51,496 bases of DNA from an uncultured Lachnospiraceae bacterium (GCA_947169385.1 CAMVPR010000019.1:1-51496), one strand, 5' to 3'; positions 43,389 to 51,098 are shown, counted from the stretch's first letter. Notes: a model not told the origin generated them from the letters alone. Numbers and translations are program-made.

Positions 43389-44315
43389 TCATCCTTTGAA
43401 GTCGAAATGTTGTCCGACAGCTTTCTCTGACTCTGTCATGACATTCTCTAAGGAAGAACTGATTGCGTAGTCTGAAACCTTGCTTAATAGGTCATCGATT
43501 GATGAAGCGTTGATATCCACATATTCTCTGTCATCAACAGGGATACCGTCCTCATCAGGCTTAAGACGCTCAGACATCTCTTCCTTCTTGGCTTTGGCGT
43601 TCTCCTTAGCCTTTTCTAGTCTCTCTTCTTTCTCTCTCTTCTCGGTTGCCTTCCTCTCCTTAAGTTTGGCTTCCTTCTTGGCTTTCGCCTTCTTCTCCAT
43701 GATCTTGGTCTGGTTGTCAGATGCCTTCTCTAATGTTGCAAAAAATGAAGTATTGCCGTTAGAATCAACGCTCATACCAAAGTTCTTAACAGATGCGCCG
43801 GTTGAGCTTAAGCTGTTCTTGGCCTGCTGCATAAGCGTTTCACTCATCTTGATGATACCCTCATATTTCTTTTTGTAGGATTCATCTGTAGCCATGCGCT
43901 CAAGTTTCTCCTCATCAATAAGGATAACCATGCCGTTAGCATTGCCGTAAGCGGATGCATTCTGTTGAACCTGCGACTTCATATCGTTGCTTACCAATAT
44001 AAAGTTGGAGTTGGAAAACTTACCTTTAAGCTCCTTATAATAGTCCTTAGCTGCATCAGACAGCTTGACATCACCGATTGCCATGCCATATTCTTCAGTG
44101 TTGGTTGGGACTAATGAGCTTGTGTTAGGGATAGGTGACCATGGTTTGGTCTCTACCTTGCCGACTTCAGCCTTAGCGGCTGCTTGATTAGCTTTGGTGG
44201 CGTTCTTGGTATCTAGGGACTTATCTATTGTCTCTTTGGTTTTGTTCGCGTTAAATGCCTTCTGAAATGCTGTAGTCTGTTGATACGATGCAACGCCATA
44301 GAAATTAGATGCCAT
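43389..44315 (-). CDS. Uncharacterised protein, Lys/Glu-rich (DUF6033-like)
   Basis: 308 residues from the second ATG (44315), which is six bases from AGGAGGT; the first ATG touches that site. No signal peptide or membrane segment. The N-terminus MASNFYGVASYQQTTAFQ and segment YGMAIGDVKLSDAAKDYYKELKGKFSNSNFILVS resemble a Lachnospiraceae family that I recall as DUF6033, not certain. Residues ~205-255 are an unusually long run of Lys/Glu/Ala, a single charged helix. A sigma-D-like promoter may lie upstream, so a motility link is possible. Confidence 0.65.
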   Translation of the reverse strand: MASNFYGVASYQQTTAFQKAFNANKTKETIDKSLDTKNATKANQAAAKAEVGKVETKPWSPIPNTSSLVPTNTEEYGMAIGDVKLSDAAKDYYKELKGKFSNSNFILVSNDMKSQVQQNASAYGNANGMVILIDEEKLERMATDESYKKKYEGIIKMSETLMQQAKNSLSSTGASVKNFGMSVDSNGNTSFFATLEKASDNQTKIMEKKAKAKKEAKLKERKATEKREKEERLEKAKENAKAKKEEMSERLKPDEDGIPVDDREYVDINASSIDDLLSKVSDYAISSSLENVMTESEKAVGQHFDFKG

Positions 44316-44396
44316 ATACATACCTCCTTGTATTGATATTTGGAAAATCCTTTTTCCATAGATAATATAAGGACATACTCGTAGTCCTCATCTAAT

Positions 44397-44423
44397 ATAT
44401 CGGAGGCTTCCTACCGGTTGTTA
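44397..44423 (-). promoter_or_regulatory. Possible sigma-D/FliA-type promoter
   Basis: The minus strand reads TAAC (44420-44423), 16 bases, CCGATAT (44397-44403). The known sigma-D pattern is TAAA-N15-GCCGATAT; the -35 differs by one base and the G of GCC is T. It lies about 80 bases upstream of the 43389-44315 gene. Confidence 0.35.
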
Positions 44424-44466
44424 ACCCGCTTTGAAAAAATTTTTTTTAAAAATTTAAAATTAGGGG

Positions 44467-44495
44467 TTGATTTTTTTGAAACAATGTAATATAAT
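44467..44495 (+). promoter_or_regulatory. Promoter of tRNA-Lys
   Basis: TTGATT (44467-44472), 17-bp spacer, TATAAT (44490-44495); start point would be about 25 bases before the tRNA. Confidence 0.75.
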
Positions 44496-44527
44496 CATTC
44501 TTGCGTTGTTAAAACAACCGAATACAT

Positions 44528-44600
44528 GCACCATTAGCTCAGCTGGTAGAGCAGTAGACTCTTAATCTATTTGTCCAGGGTTCGAATCCCTGATGGTGTA
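44528..44600 (+). tRNA. tRNA-Lys, anticodon CUU
   Basis: Acceptor GCACCAT/ATGGTGT (first pair G-T), D stem GCTC/GAGC, anticodon loop CTCTTAA (CUU, reading AAG), T arm CAGGG-TTCGAAT-CCCTG, discriminator A. CCA is not encoded. Own promoter and terminator. Confidence 0.93.
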
Positions 44601-44605
44601 TTTTT

Positions 44606-44657
44606 AGGTTCCTGTTTGGCGGAATGTACCGCTGGGTAGGGACTTATTTTTTTATGT
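44606..44657 (+). terminator. Terminator of tRNA-Lys
   Basis: AGGTTCCT pairs with AGGGACTT (G-U pairs), enclosing GCGG/CCGC, followed by ATTTTTTTA. Confidence 0.65.
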
Positions 44658-44664
44658 TAGAAGC

Positions 44665-44682
44665 CTATACCGTTCGGTATAG
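44665..44682. promoter_or_regulatory. 18-bp perfect palindrome upstream of the GH13 gene
   Basis: CTATACCGTTCGGTATAG ends seven bases before the -35 box TTGCTA of the next promoter. Position and symmetry suggest a repressor or activator site controlling the carbohydrate gene; the factor is unknown. Confidence 0.5.
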
Positions 44683-44689
44683 AAAGTTC

Positions 44690-44718
44690 TTGCTATTATA
44701 CCTGAATTCGTTTATACT
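44690..44718 (+). promoter_or_regulatory. Promoter of the GH13 gene
   Basis: TTGCTA (44690-44695), 17-bp spacer, TATACT (44713-44718), then AAGGAGAG at 44740-44747 and ATG 44754. Confidence 0.65.
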
Positions 44719-44753
44719 AGTATCATAAAATACAAATGACAAGGAGAGATTAT

Positions 44754-46397
44754 ATGGCATGGTATGACAGCGCGGTGTTCTATCACATTTACCCGCTTGG
44801 ACTTTGCGGATGTCCGCATGACAACACAGATGAGACGGTAGGTTCTCATTTTGACAAGCTCAATGAATGGGCAGAGCACGCACACAGAATAGGTTGTAAC
44901 GCAATCTACATCGGACCTCTTTTCGAGTCCGGCTCACATGGATATGACACTATTGATTACAGGATGGTTGACAAGCGTTTAGGAACTAATGACGACTTTA
45001 AGGCATTTGTCGCTAATTGCCACAATATGGGCATGAAGGTTATTGTAGACGGTGTGTTCAACCATACAGGCAGAGGGTTCTTCGCATTTCAGGATGTGCT
45101 TAAGAACAGAGAGAATTCGCCATATACAAGCTGGTATTGCAACTTGAACTTCTGGGGCAATAATGAGTACAATGACGGTTTTTCCTACGACAACTGGGGC
45201 GGTCACAACCTGCTTGTTAAGCTTAATATGTGGAATCAGGATGTCAAGAACTATCATTTTGACACGGTTCGTTTCTGGGTAAATGAATTCGACATCGACG
45301 GAATCCGTCTTGATGCGGCAGATGTGCTTGATTTTGGCTTTATGCATGACTTAAGAGGAGTTTGTGATTCCATAAAGCCTGAATTCTGGCTTATGGGCGA
45401 GGTTATCCATGGTGATTATTCACGCTGGGCCAATGAAGGTATGCTTCATTCAGTTACCAACTACGAGCTTCATAAGGGACTGTTCTCGGGTCACAATGAC
45501 CACAACTATTTTGAGATAGCACATTCGATTAAGAGGCTTCTTGGTATTGTCGGCAAGGATTTCAGATTGTACACCTTCACCGACAATCACGATGTTTCAA
45601 GGATATACAGCAAGCTTAACAACAAGCAGCATATGTTCAATGTGGCTTTGCTTCAATATACGGTTCCCGGTATTCCTTCGATTTATTATGGTTCGGAGTT
45701 TGGGATTGAGGGTGACAAGAATAGGGATTCAGACTGGAACTTAAGACCTGATCTTAATCTTGCTGATTTTAACGAGATGGATGAGCTTCCACATCTCTTC
45801 ACCAAGCTTGGCAAGCTTAAGCAGCGATTCCCTGAGCTTACCTACGGTGATTATCAGGAGCTTTATCTTACTACAAGGCAGTTTGCATTTGCAAGAGTAT
45901 TGGATGGTAAGGCTGTTGTTACTGCGCTTAACAACGATGATAACCCTGCTCATATGGAGATTAATCTTCCGGTCGGTGCAAGTCAGGCTATCAATCTTCT
46001 TACGGTTGAGGAGGAAGAGACTGACAAGGACGCAGCTAATGACGCTTTAATTGCTCATAGAACCGATATTAAGAATGGTTTGATTGAGAAGGCAGGCGAG
46101 CTTATCGGTGCTGCTTCAGAGATTTCATTTAAATCAAATGACGTCAAGGCAGCGGTTGAAGCTTATGATGTAAATGAAAGCGAGATTGGACCTTCTGTTA
46201 ACCCATCACTTAATGCTTTAAGGGGTGCAATTGACAATATCAATCGTGTCTATGAGGAGTTTTGTAAGAAGTCAGGAGTATCCATGAATCTTTCGGGAGA
46301 TGTCGGAGATTTAAGCGGAGAGCATCTAGAGCTTAGAGACGGAAGATTGATAGTGGATTTACCTGCTAATCGCGGTATAGTGGTATATTTAAGTTAA
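44754..46397 (+). CDS. Cytoplasmic alpha-amylase family glycoside hydrolase (GH13)
   Basis: 547 residues, no signal peptide, so it acts on imported malto-oligosaccharides. The four GH13 conserved regions are present: VDGVFNH near 100, GIRLDAADVL near 183 with nucleophile Asp, LMGEVIHGDY near 213 with acid/base Glu, and FTDNHDVSRI near 275. The barrel ends by ~370. The C-terminal beta domain is split by a helical insertion of ~100 residues (about 425-525, from TVEEEETDKDAAND on) before the final strands. Exact specificity is open (dextrinase or alpha-amylase). A terminator follows. Confidence 0.9.
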   Translation: MAWYDSAVFYHIYPLGLCGCPHDNTDETVGSHFDKLNEWAEHAHRIGCNAIYIGPLFESGSHGYDTIDYRMVDKRLGTNDDFKAFVANCHNMGMKVIVDGVFNHTGRGFFAFQDVLKNRENSPYTSWYCNLNFWGNNEYNDGFSYDNWGGHNLLVKLNMWNQDVKNYHFDTVRFWVNEFDIDGIRLDAADVLDFGFMHDLRGVCDSIKPEFWLMGEVIHGDYSRWANEGMLHSVTNYELHKGLFSGHNDHNYFEIAHSIKRLLGIVGKDFRLYTFTDNHDVSRIYSKLNNKQHMFNVALLQYTVPGIPSIYYGSEFGIEGDKNRDSDWNLRPDLNLADFNEMDELPHLFTKLGKLKQRFPELTYGDYQELYLTTRQFAFARVLDGKAVVTALNNDDNPAHMEINLPVGASQAINLLTVEEEETDKDAANDALIAHRTDIKNGLIEKAGELIGAASEISFKSNDVKAAVEAYDVNESEIGPSVNPSLNALRGAIDNINRVYEEFCKKSGVSMNLSGDVGDLSGEHLELRDGRLIVDLPANRGIVVYLS

Positions 46398-46410
46398 TAT
46401 TTATATAGTT

Positions 46411-46439
46411 GCGGCGATTATGATAATCGCCGCTTTTTT
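46411..46439 (+). terminator. Terminator of the GH13 gene
   Basis: GCGGCGATTA / TAATCGCCGC, ten perfect pairs with loop TGA, then TTTTTT. Confidence 0.9.
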
Positions 46440-46467
46440 AGCAAATGGATTCATAATCCGGATAAGC

Positions 46468-46576
46468 TTACACAATAGGTATCATAATAGTCACTTTATA
46501 TGTATCATCCGGATTAACATCCATAATCCCATTGTAGCGGTTTACGATATTTTCTATATTTGATAGTTGTTGATTC
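46468..46576 (-). pseudogene. Remnant of an AgrC-type histidine kinase C-terminus
   Basis: The minus strand encodes, in a frame different from the agrA-like gene, NIENIVNRYNGIMDVNPDD then TYKVTIMIPIV and a stop at 46468-46470. This matches the last strand-helix-strand of the GHKL ATPase of AgrC/CitS-type kinases. The frame stays open for a short way under the 3' end of the agrA-like gene (SSENIGITNKNQ...). No start or kinase core precedes it. It is best read as a decayed fragment of a second kinase. Confidence 0.6.
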
Positions 46577-47284
46577 TTATTGGTTATCCCAATATTCTCT
46601 GAACTTTCTTCCGACAGGTATGCGGTCTTTTACTCCACTGATGCATATGGATTTATCTGAAATATTGTATTGTAACGTGTGGTTTGTATTAACTATATAA
46701 GATTTATGACATTGAACAAAGTTAGCAGGTAGCTGGGATATAACTTTTTTAAGAGACTCTGATTTAGACAGATAACTGTTATCTGCTGTGTGAATTATAA
46801 GATTATGACCAATAGACTCTATGTATATAATCTCTTTTGTAATAATGTGAAGTCTTGAAGAGTTAACCCCTTTTACATCCAGAACCGGGGGCAATGGCTC
46901 GGGCATAAGAAGCATTTTGTTAATGGATTTAATAATGGTTTCATTCATATATGGCTTCTTAATAAAATCATAACAGTGGGTCGTTACAAAAGCTTCTTCA
47001 AGCCTGTTAGAGACAGAAGATATGTATATCATCGGAGCAAATTCATATTCTGGTAAGCTTCGTATGTATCTTGCAAAATCCAATCCATCTTTCATTTCCG
47101 GATTGTTGCCAAGATCTATATCCATAATAAAAAAGGAAAATGGTTGGTGCTCATTAAATTGTTCAACACCTTCAGAGTAAGTTTGAGCACTATAAGCAAT
47201 TATTTCAGGAAATACTTCTTTAATCAGATTTTCTATTCTTTGAATCTGAAAAGAATCATCCTCTAAGATTAGAACGTTTTTCAT
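46577..47284 (-). CDS. agrA: AgrA-like LytTR response regulator
   Basis: 235 residues. Receiver: LEDDS near residue 8, phospho-acceptor Asp in FIMDIDLGN near 57, K in IKKPY near 108. The C-terminal LytTR domain covers ~135-235: RLHIITKEIIYIESIGHNLIIHTADNSYL, FVQCHKSYIVNT (typical LytTR core) and GRKFREYW at the end. It should be phosphorylated by the kinase encoded four bases upstream and bind the repeats at 48645-48677. The symbol is by analogy with the agr system. Confidence 0.88.
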   Translation of the reverse strand: MKNVLILEDDSFQIQRIENLIKEVFPEIIAYSAQTYSEGVEQFNEHQPFSFFIMDIDLGNNPEMKDGLDFARYIRSLPEYEFAPMIYISSVSNRLEEAFVTTHCYDFIKKPYMNETIIKSINKMLLMPEPLPPVLDVKGVNSSRLHIITKEIIYIESIGHNLIIHTADNSYLSKSESLKKVISQLPANFVQCHKSYIVNTNHTLQYNISDKSICISGVKDRIPVGRKFREYWDNQ

Positions 47285-47288
47285 AAAA

Positions 47289-48575
47289 CTAAACCTCCAC
47301 TGTGAATACTATATATGTTTTTTTCTTATCTGGAGAATACTCATTCATCACCATAAAATATCCATCATAGTTTAATATAATTTTCTTTAAATTATATAGA
47401 CCAAATCCATGAGATTTTATGTCTTCTTTAGTGGTGTATCCTTTGGTGAATAGCTTTTCCTGGAGAGTGGGTGTAATTTTAGGACCCTCATTTTTGGTTT
47501 TGATTATTATTCTGCTATTCTTGCTTCCCAGTGTTACTTCACATGCTTCGTTAGTGGGTGTTGCATCTAACATGTTATTAATCATGATACTTAGAATATC
47601 TACCAGTTCATTTTCCGAAACCTTTGTAGTAATATTGTAATTTGTAATGGTTACATTAAGATGTTTGTTGATTGATTTAGCCTCATTAATTTTGGAGAAT
47701 ATTAGTGCTGCAAGAAGCTTGTAGTTTAGTTTAAGTATATCATATTCGTTTGTGATAATTGTTAGTTTATCTGAATATTTTAAGAGTTCTTCTTTTAATG
47801 TGTCATAATCAAGACATACATTTACAAGAGAAATGATTGAGTTAAGTCTATCTTCATATTGATGTTGTGTTCTTCGGATTTCCGTAATCATTTCCTGCAT
47901 TAGCGAGGAATTAAACTCTGTGTTTTTAAGAAGAATTTCTTTTTGAAGTAATCGTTGCTCCTCGTATGCTATCAGCAGATTGAGAGTAATGACAATTAAA
48001 ACGCAGATTCCAATAAATATTATATTCATGTTATAAATGTCAGGTTTAACCTTATAGTAATAATCAATAATTTGAAGAAAAGCAAATGCATTTATAACAA
48101 TTAGCTTTAAAGGGTTATTCTCCTTTGTGAGATAGTGAAAGAATGGATGGAGATTTATTAGTTTGGTTAAAATATATACAAGTATAATAGTTAACAAATT
48201 AGCTAAAAGACCAAACCGGTAATTATCTATATTACTAGTAAATAAATGTGCTGTGAATGCAATAATTTCTTGAATTATATATGTCAAAGTGTAGTTGATT
48301 ATATAGAGTGAAATAATATCTGATATTCTAGGATTATACATGTAGATTATTGATATTATTTCGATTATAAGCAGAGTCAGCTTTTGTAGGGCAAATGAGT
48401 CTATAATCAGCTCTGCAATTAAACCCAACAGAGGAAATATAATAATATAAATAATTAGTTTTCTAAATCTAAAGTGCTCGGATTTAAAACCAATACCAAG
48501 AAGAGCAGAATACAGGACAATATATAGTATGTATTCTTCAATGTAATTTAAATATATAATAAAGCTGTATATCAT
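47289..48575 (-). CDS. agrC: AgrC-like peptide-sensing histidine kinase
   Basis: 428 residues. Six or seven hydrophobic segments fill residues 1-205, the AgrC sensor layout. The phospho-His is probably in RRTQHQYEDRLNSI near residue 238. The GHKL ATPase shows NMLDAT (N box) near 337, TKNEGP (in place of DNG) near 362, LFTKGYTTK near 379 and GFGLYNLKKI near 394. It is divergent from agrB-agrD; the promoter TATAAT lies at 48607-48612 on this strand. Ligand is presumably the AgrD-derived cyclic peptide. Confidence 0.87.
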   Translation of the reverse strand: MIYSFIIYLNYIEEYILYIVLYSALLGIGFKSEHFRFRKLIIYIIIFPLLGLIAELIIDSFALQKLTLLIIEIISIIYMYNPRISDIISLYIINYTLTYIIQEIIAFTAHLFTSNIDNYRFGLLANLLTIILVYILTKLINLHPFFHYLTKENNPLKLIVINAFAFLQIIDYYYKVKPDIYNMNIIFIGICVLIVITLNLLIAYEEQRLLQKEILLKNTEFNSSLMQEMITEIRRTQHQYEDRLNSIISLVNVCLDYDTLKEELLKYSDKLTIITNEYDILKLNYKLLAALIFSKINEAKSINKHLNVTITNYNITTKVSENELVDILSIMINNMLDATPTNEACEVTLGSKNSRIIIKTKNEGPKITPTLQEKLFTKGYTTKEDIKSHGFGLYNLKKIILNYDGYFMVMNEYSPDKKKTYIVFTVEV

Positions 48576-48606
48576 ATCTATTTCCTTCTCCTTATTTATA
48601 TTCTTA

Positions 48607-48612
48607 ATTATA
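48607..48612 (-). promoter_or_regulatory. -10 box of the agrC-agrA operon
   Basis: Minus strand TATAAT about 32 bases upstream of the agrC ATG, with AAGGAGAAGG as ribosome site. The -35 is poor, which fits activator control from the repeats at 48645-48677. Confidence 0.5.
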
Positions 48613-48644
48613 CACTATTTCAGTTTAAATGGAATACAGTATTT

Positions 48645-48677
48645 AGGTCGTTTGCGCTACTGAGAGGTTGTTTGTGC
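48645..48677. promoter_or_regulatory. Direct-repeat operator, likely AgrA binding site
   Basis: AGGTCGTTTGCGC (48645-48657) and AGGTTGTTTGTGC (48665-48677) match at 11 of 13 positions, 20 bases apart start to start. LytTR regulators bind two direct repeats about two helical turns apart. The right repeat overlaps the expected -35 of agrB (a -10-like TAGGAT is at 48694-48699). Confidence 0.65.
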
Positions 48678-48732
48678 AGAATTGTTGAAAGTGTAGGATG
48701 GAAAATGTATATTGAAATCAGGAGGTGTTGGT

Positions 48733-49155
48733 GTGGAAGTGATTTTTATGAATATAAGTCAAGTAATTACAGATAGAATAGAAGAAAGGGTAGAATTATC
48801 ATCAGACGAGAAAGAGATAATCAAGTACCAACTTCGAATGATGATTTCAGAATATATGATGTTTCTTTTTATGTTAGTAGTAACACTTATGTTTGGCAAG
48901 CATATTGAGTTTATACTGGCATATGGTTCAATGAGATTATCGCGAACGTATATAGGGGGAATCCACCAGGATTCTTATTGGAAATGTTGTATACACACTA
49001 TTATGTTTTTTTCGTCTGTATTGTTATGTGAAAATTACTTAAACTTTCTACAATTTGAAGTAATTTTTCCGATTTTCTTAGTTGTAGATATGGTTTTTGC
49101 GCCTTTGCCATCAAAAGAGAGGGGAGAATATGGATTGCATTCAAAAAAAGAATGA
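48733..49155 (+). CDS. agrB: AgrB-like peptide-processing protease, split by a frame change
   Basis: AgrB cuts and cyclises the AgrD precursor in the membrane. The frame from GTG 48733 (GGAGG seven bases upstream) has hydrophobic segments and the catalytic pair: His in TYIGGIHQDS and Cys in YWKCCIHT a few residues later. It stops at 49155 after LHSKKE. The missing C-terminal helices continue in the -1 frame from 49149 to 49319: RMKIFSLVGLIICFLLCVKL and onward. The switch falls at A AAA AAA (49143-49149), a slippery heptamer. Programmed frameshift, a one-base deletion, or a sequencing error are all possible. Confidence 0.8.
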   Translation: MEVIFMNISQVITDRIEERVELSSDEKEIIKYQLRMMISEYMMFLFMLVVTLMFGKHIEFILAYGSMRLSRTYIGGIHQDSYWKCCIHTIMFFSSVLLCENYLNFLQFEVIFPIFLVVDMVFAPLPSKERGEYGLHSKKE

Positions 49156-49319
49156 AAATATTTTCACTTGTTGGTTTAATTATATGTTTTTTATTATGCG
49201 TCAAGCTAATAAAATATGAAAGTACTATACTTACGACGCTGTTATTTGTGCATTTTGAATTTATGATTAGGGTCGTGAGGGAAAGGAGGAACCTATGCTT
49301 GAATTATTCTGTAAATTGA
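49149..49319 (+). CDS. agrB: C-terminal part of AgrB in the -1 frame
   Basis: Fifty-six codons: RMKIFSLVGLIICFLLCVKL, then a second hydrophobic stretch TTLLFVHFEFMIRVV and a basic end RERRNLCLNYSVN. Joined to the first part it gives about 196 residues, the normal AgrB length. Its 3' end overlaps the agrD start by 25 bases, the usual agrB-agrD arrangement, supporting that this frame is or was translated. An ATG at 49152 is also available, but no ribosome site precedes it. Confidence 0.65.
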   Translation, partial: RMKIFSLVGLIICFLLCVKLIKYESTILTTLLFVHFEFMIRVVRERRNLCLNYSVN

Positions 49320-49420
49320 TTCTGGCATTTGCAAATGCGGATGCTTATATGTCTTGTTCAGGTCGTAAATGGGGTGAAGAAGATATGCCGGCTATTTTAA
49401 AGAATCTTAATAAGAAGTAG
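49295..49420 (+). CDS. agrD: AgrD-like cyclic autoinducer peptide precursor
   Basis: 41 residues, MLELFCKLILAFANADAYMS then CSGRKWGEEDMPAILKNLNKK. It has the AgrD plan: amphipathic N-terminal helix, a short central segment with Cys (C21), and an acidic/Pro-containing C-terminal tail (EEDMPAIL) that AgrB removes. The signal is likely a thiolactone closed on C21, for example through the aromatic W26, with or without a few preceding residues. AAGGAGG precedes the ATG by five bases. Confidence 0.8.
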   Translation: MLELFCKLILAFANADAYMSCSGRKWGEEDMPAILKNLNKK

Positions 49421-49540
49421 TGGGTCTTGATTAAGTAATTAAATCTATTTGTTAGAGACCATGGGAACAGACTCAGTAGTTTTCTATATTGTTTTGTATC
49501 TTGTTAATTTATATTGTTGAAATGAAAGAAGGTTTAATCT

Positions 49541-50641
49541 ATGAAAAGAAGTATAATATTTATTGTGTTGTTAATGATAGTATTAATTTTTTGTGAAACT
49601 TGGGATATTCGGAATACAAGTGCAGAAGATATACCTATCATAATGAATAAATATACGGAAGCAGTTAACAACCAAGATGTGGAGTCATATTTAGAATTGT
49701 TTGTAGATTATCAAAAAAAGATGATGAAAGATTATTTAAAGTGTAATTCAACTAAGAGTTTCTTCAATAATGAAGAAATAAGGGTTTTAAAATGCAAAGA
49801 GATTTCGTTAGATTCTGCTAGGTTATGTACTGATTTATCATCTGATAATTTGAAAGCGTATAAAGACGTTAGGTGCTATTATGCTCACTTGCAAAACAAA
49901 AATATTGATTGTTCTGAATGGAGAGATAGTTTTTTTGTTGTTATAACAGGCGAGGAATATGATAAGCAAAGAATAATAAGATTATCAGAAGCTGATATAA
50001 ATGAAGCGGAAAGAGAAGGCTTTTCGTTTAATATAGTGGAAGAAACTGTGGCGAAAAAAAAGCAAAATGAATTAGTCGATAAAACTGCTTATATTAATAA
50101 AGCAGGAAAGTCGATTTCTCAACCTAGTGTTATTACCGTATATTTTACAAACGGGATAAATACAAGTCATTATAAAAATTACAAAGCGACTATTTCATTC
50201 GATAGTTATATAAGAAATGTTTTGCCTAACGAGTTCATTACAAGTTACTACTCATCATATGCAGCATATAAAAAATCAACTGCAATGGCTGCAAAAATGT
50301 ATGGGTGGTATAATAAAATACACTCTAAGTGGAATTTTGCGCCATATTATTCAGATGTGATGGATAATACCAATGATCAAATATATATTTACGGAACCGA
50401 AAATAAATACAGCAAGGATGCGTGGAATTCAATAACAAATAAAGCTTTAGTGGATTCTAGTGGTGTTGTTTTTCAAACGCAATATCTCGCTAATAGTGGA
50501 GAAAAGGGAAGTGGAATATTAAATGCTACGAAGGCTTTAAGTAAAGCGCAGAATGGAGAATCATATACTTCAATACTCAAGTTCTATTATAATAATAGTT
50601 CAAACGCAAATAATAAAACAGTGAAAATTGTCAGTTACTAG
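49541..50641 (+). CDS. Secreted SpoIID-like domain protein
   Basis: 366 residues. Signal-anchor segment (about 4-20). Residues ~30-190 are a region I do not recognise, beginning NKYTEAVNNQDVESYLELF, which recalls NTF2-like folds. Residues ~200-360 resemble SpoIID: FDSYIRNVLPNEFITSYYSSYAAYKKSTAMAAKMYGWY fits the V.P.E....EALKAQAVAARTYA pattern with the catalytic-type Glu in PNEF, and DVMDNTNDQIYIYG plus LVDSSGVVFQTQYLANS follow. SpoIID proteins cut glycan strands of peptidoglycan. Placement next to agr suggests, but does not prove, quorum control. Confidence 0.65.
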   Translation: MKRSIIFIVLLMIVLIFCETWDIRNTSAEDIPIIMNKYTEAVNNQDVESYLELFVDYQKKMMKDYLKCNSTKSFFNNEEIRVLKCKEISLDSARLCTDLSSDNLKAYKDVRCYYAHLQNKNIDCSEWRDSFFVVITGEEYDKQRIIRLSEADINEAEREGFSFNIVEETVAKKKQNELVDKTAYINKAGKSISQPSVITVYFTNGINTSHYKNYKATISFDSYIRNVLPNEFITSYYSSYAAYKKSTAMAAKMYGWYNKIHSKWNFAPYYSDVMDNTNDQIYIYGTENKYSKDAWNSITNKALVDSSGVVFQTQYLANSGEKGSGILNATKALSKAQNGESYTSILKFYYNNSSNANNKTVKIVSY

Positions 50642-50657
50642 AGTGGATGTGATTTCT

Positions 50658-51098
50658 ATGAAGAAAGCTATAATAGTTTTAGGCTTAATAATTGTAATTG
50701 AATCTGCAATTATTATGTTGTTGGGATGGGAATTATATTTTGAACCTAAAAAAGATAAAAACGCTGATGATTTTAAAATAACCGGTGTTGATTTTTTACA
50801 GGATAATGTTAAAGTTGGCTGTGATAATAATTGGTATAATTTTGACGCTGATAAGGATATCACAATTAAAGTTGAGTATTCTGGGAATCCTAATTATATG
50901 ACAGCATATATAACTCCGATAGGAAGCAATACTGCTGATTTAAGAAAACCACTTAAGACAGTTCATATTGATTCACCAAGTGGGAATACAGTTTTTTCTG
51001 TTCCGGCTTCTTTGTTAAATGGGGTATATATTGATTTTGAAATGAGTTATATTGATAAACGTACAAATTCAGAAAAATACTCTTGTAGTACTGATTAG
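50658..51098 (+). CDS. Small membrane-anchored protein, unknown
   Basis: 146 residues from ATG 50658 (GGATGTG upstream, weak). One N-terminal membrane segment (residues 4-24), then a beta-rich, Asp/Asn-rich extracytoplasmic domain of ~115 residues ending KYSCSTD. It starts 17 bases after the SpoIID-like gene and is probably co-transcribed. No family recognised. Confidence 0.7.
   Translation: MKKAIIVLGLIIVIESAIIMLLGWELYFEPKKDKNADDFKITGVDFLQDNVKVGCDNNWYNFDADKDITIKVEYSGNPNYMTAYITPIGSNTADLRKPLKTVHIDSPSGNTVFSVPASLLNGVYIDFEMSYIDKRTNSEKYSCSTD

Noticed and set aside
44595-44657. Riboswitch between tRNA-Lys and the GH13 gene
   Set aside because: The structure is a simple two-part hairpin with T tract directly after the tRNA, and the GH13 promoter lies downstream of it.
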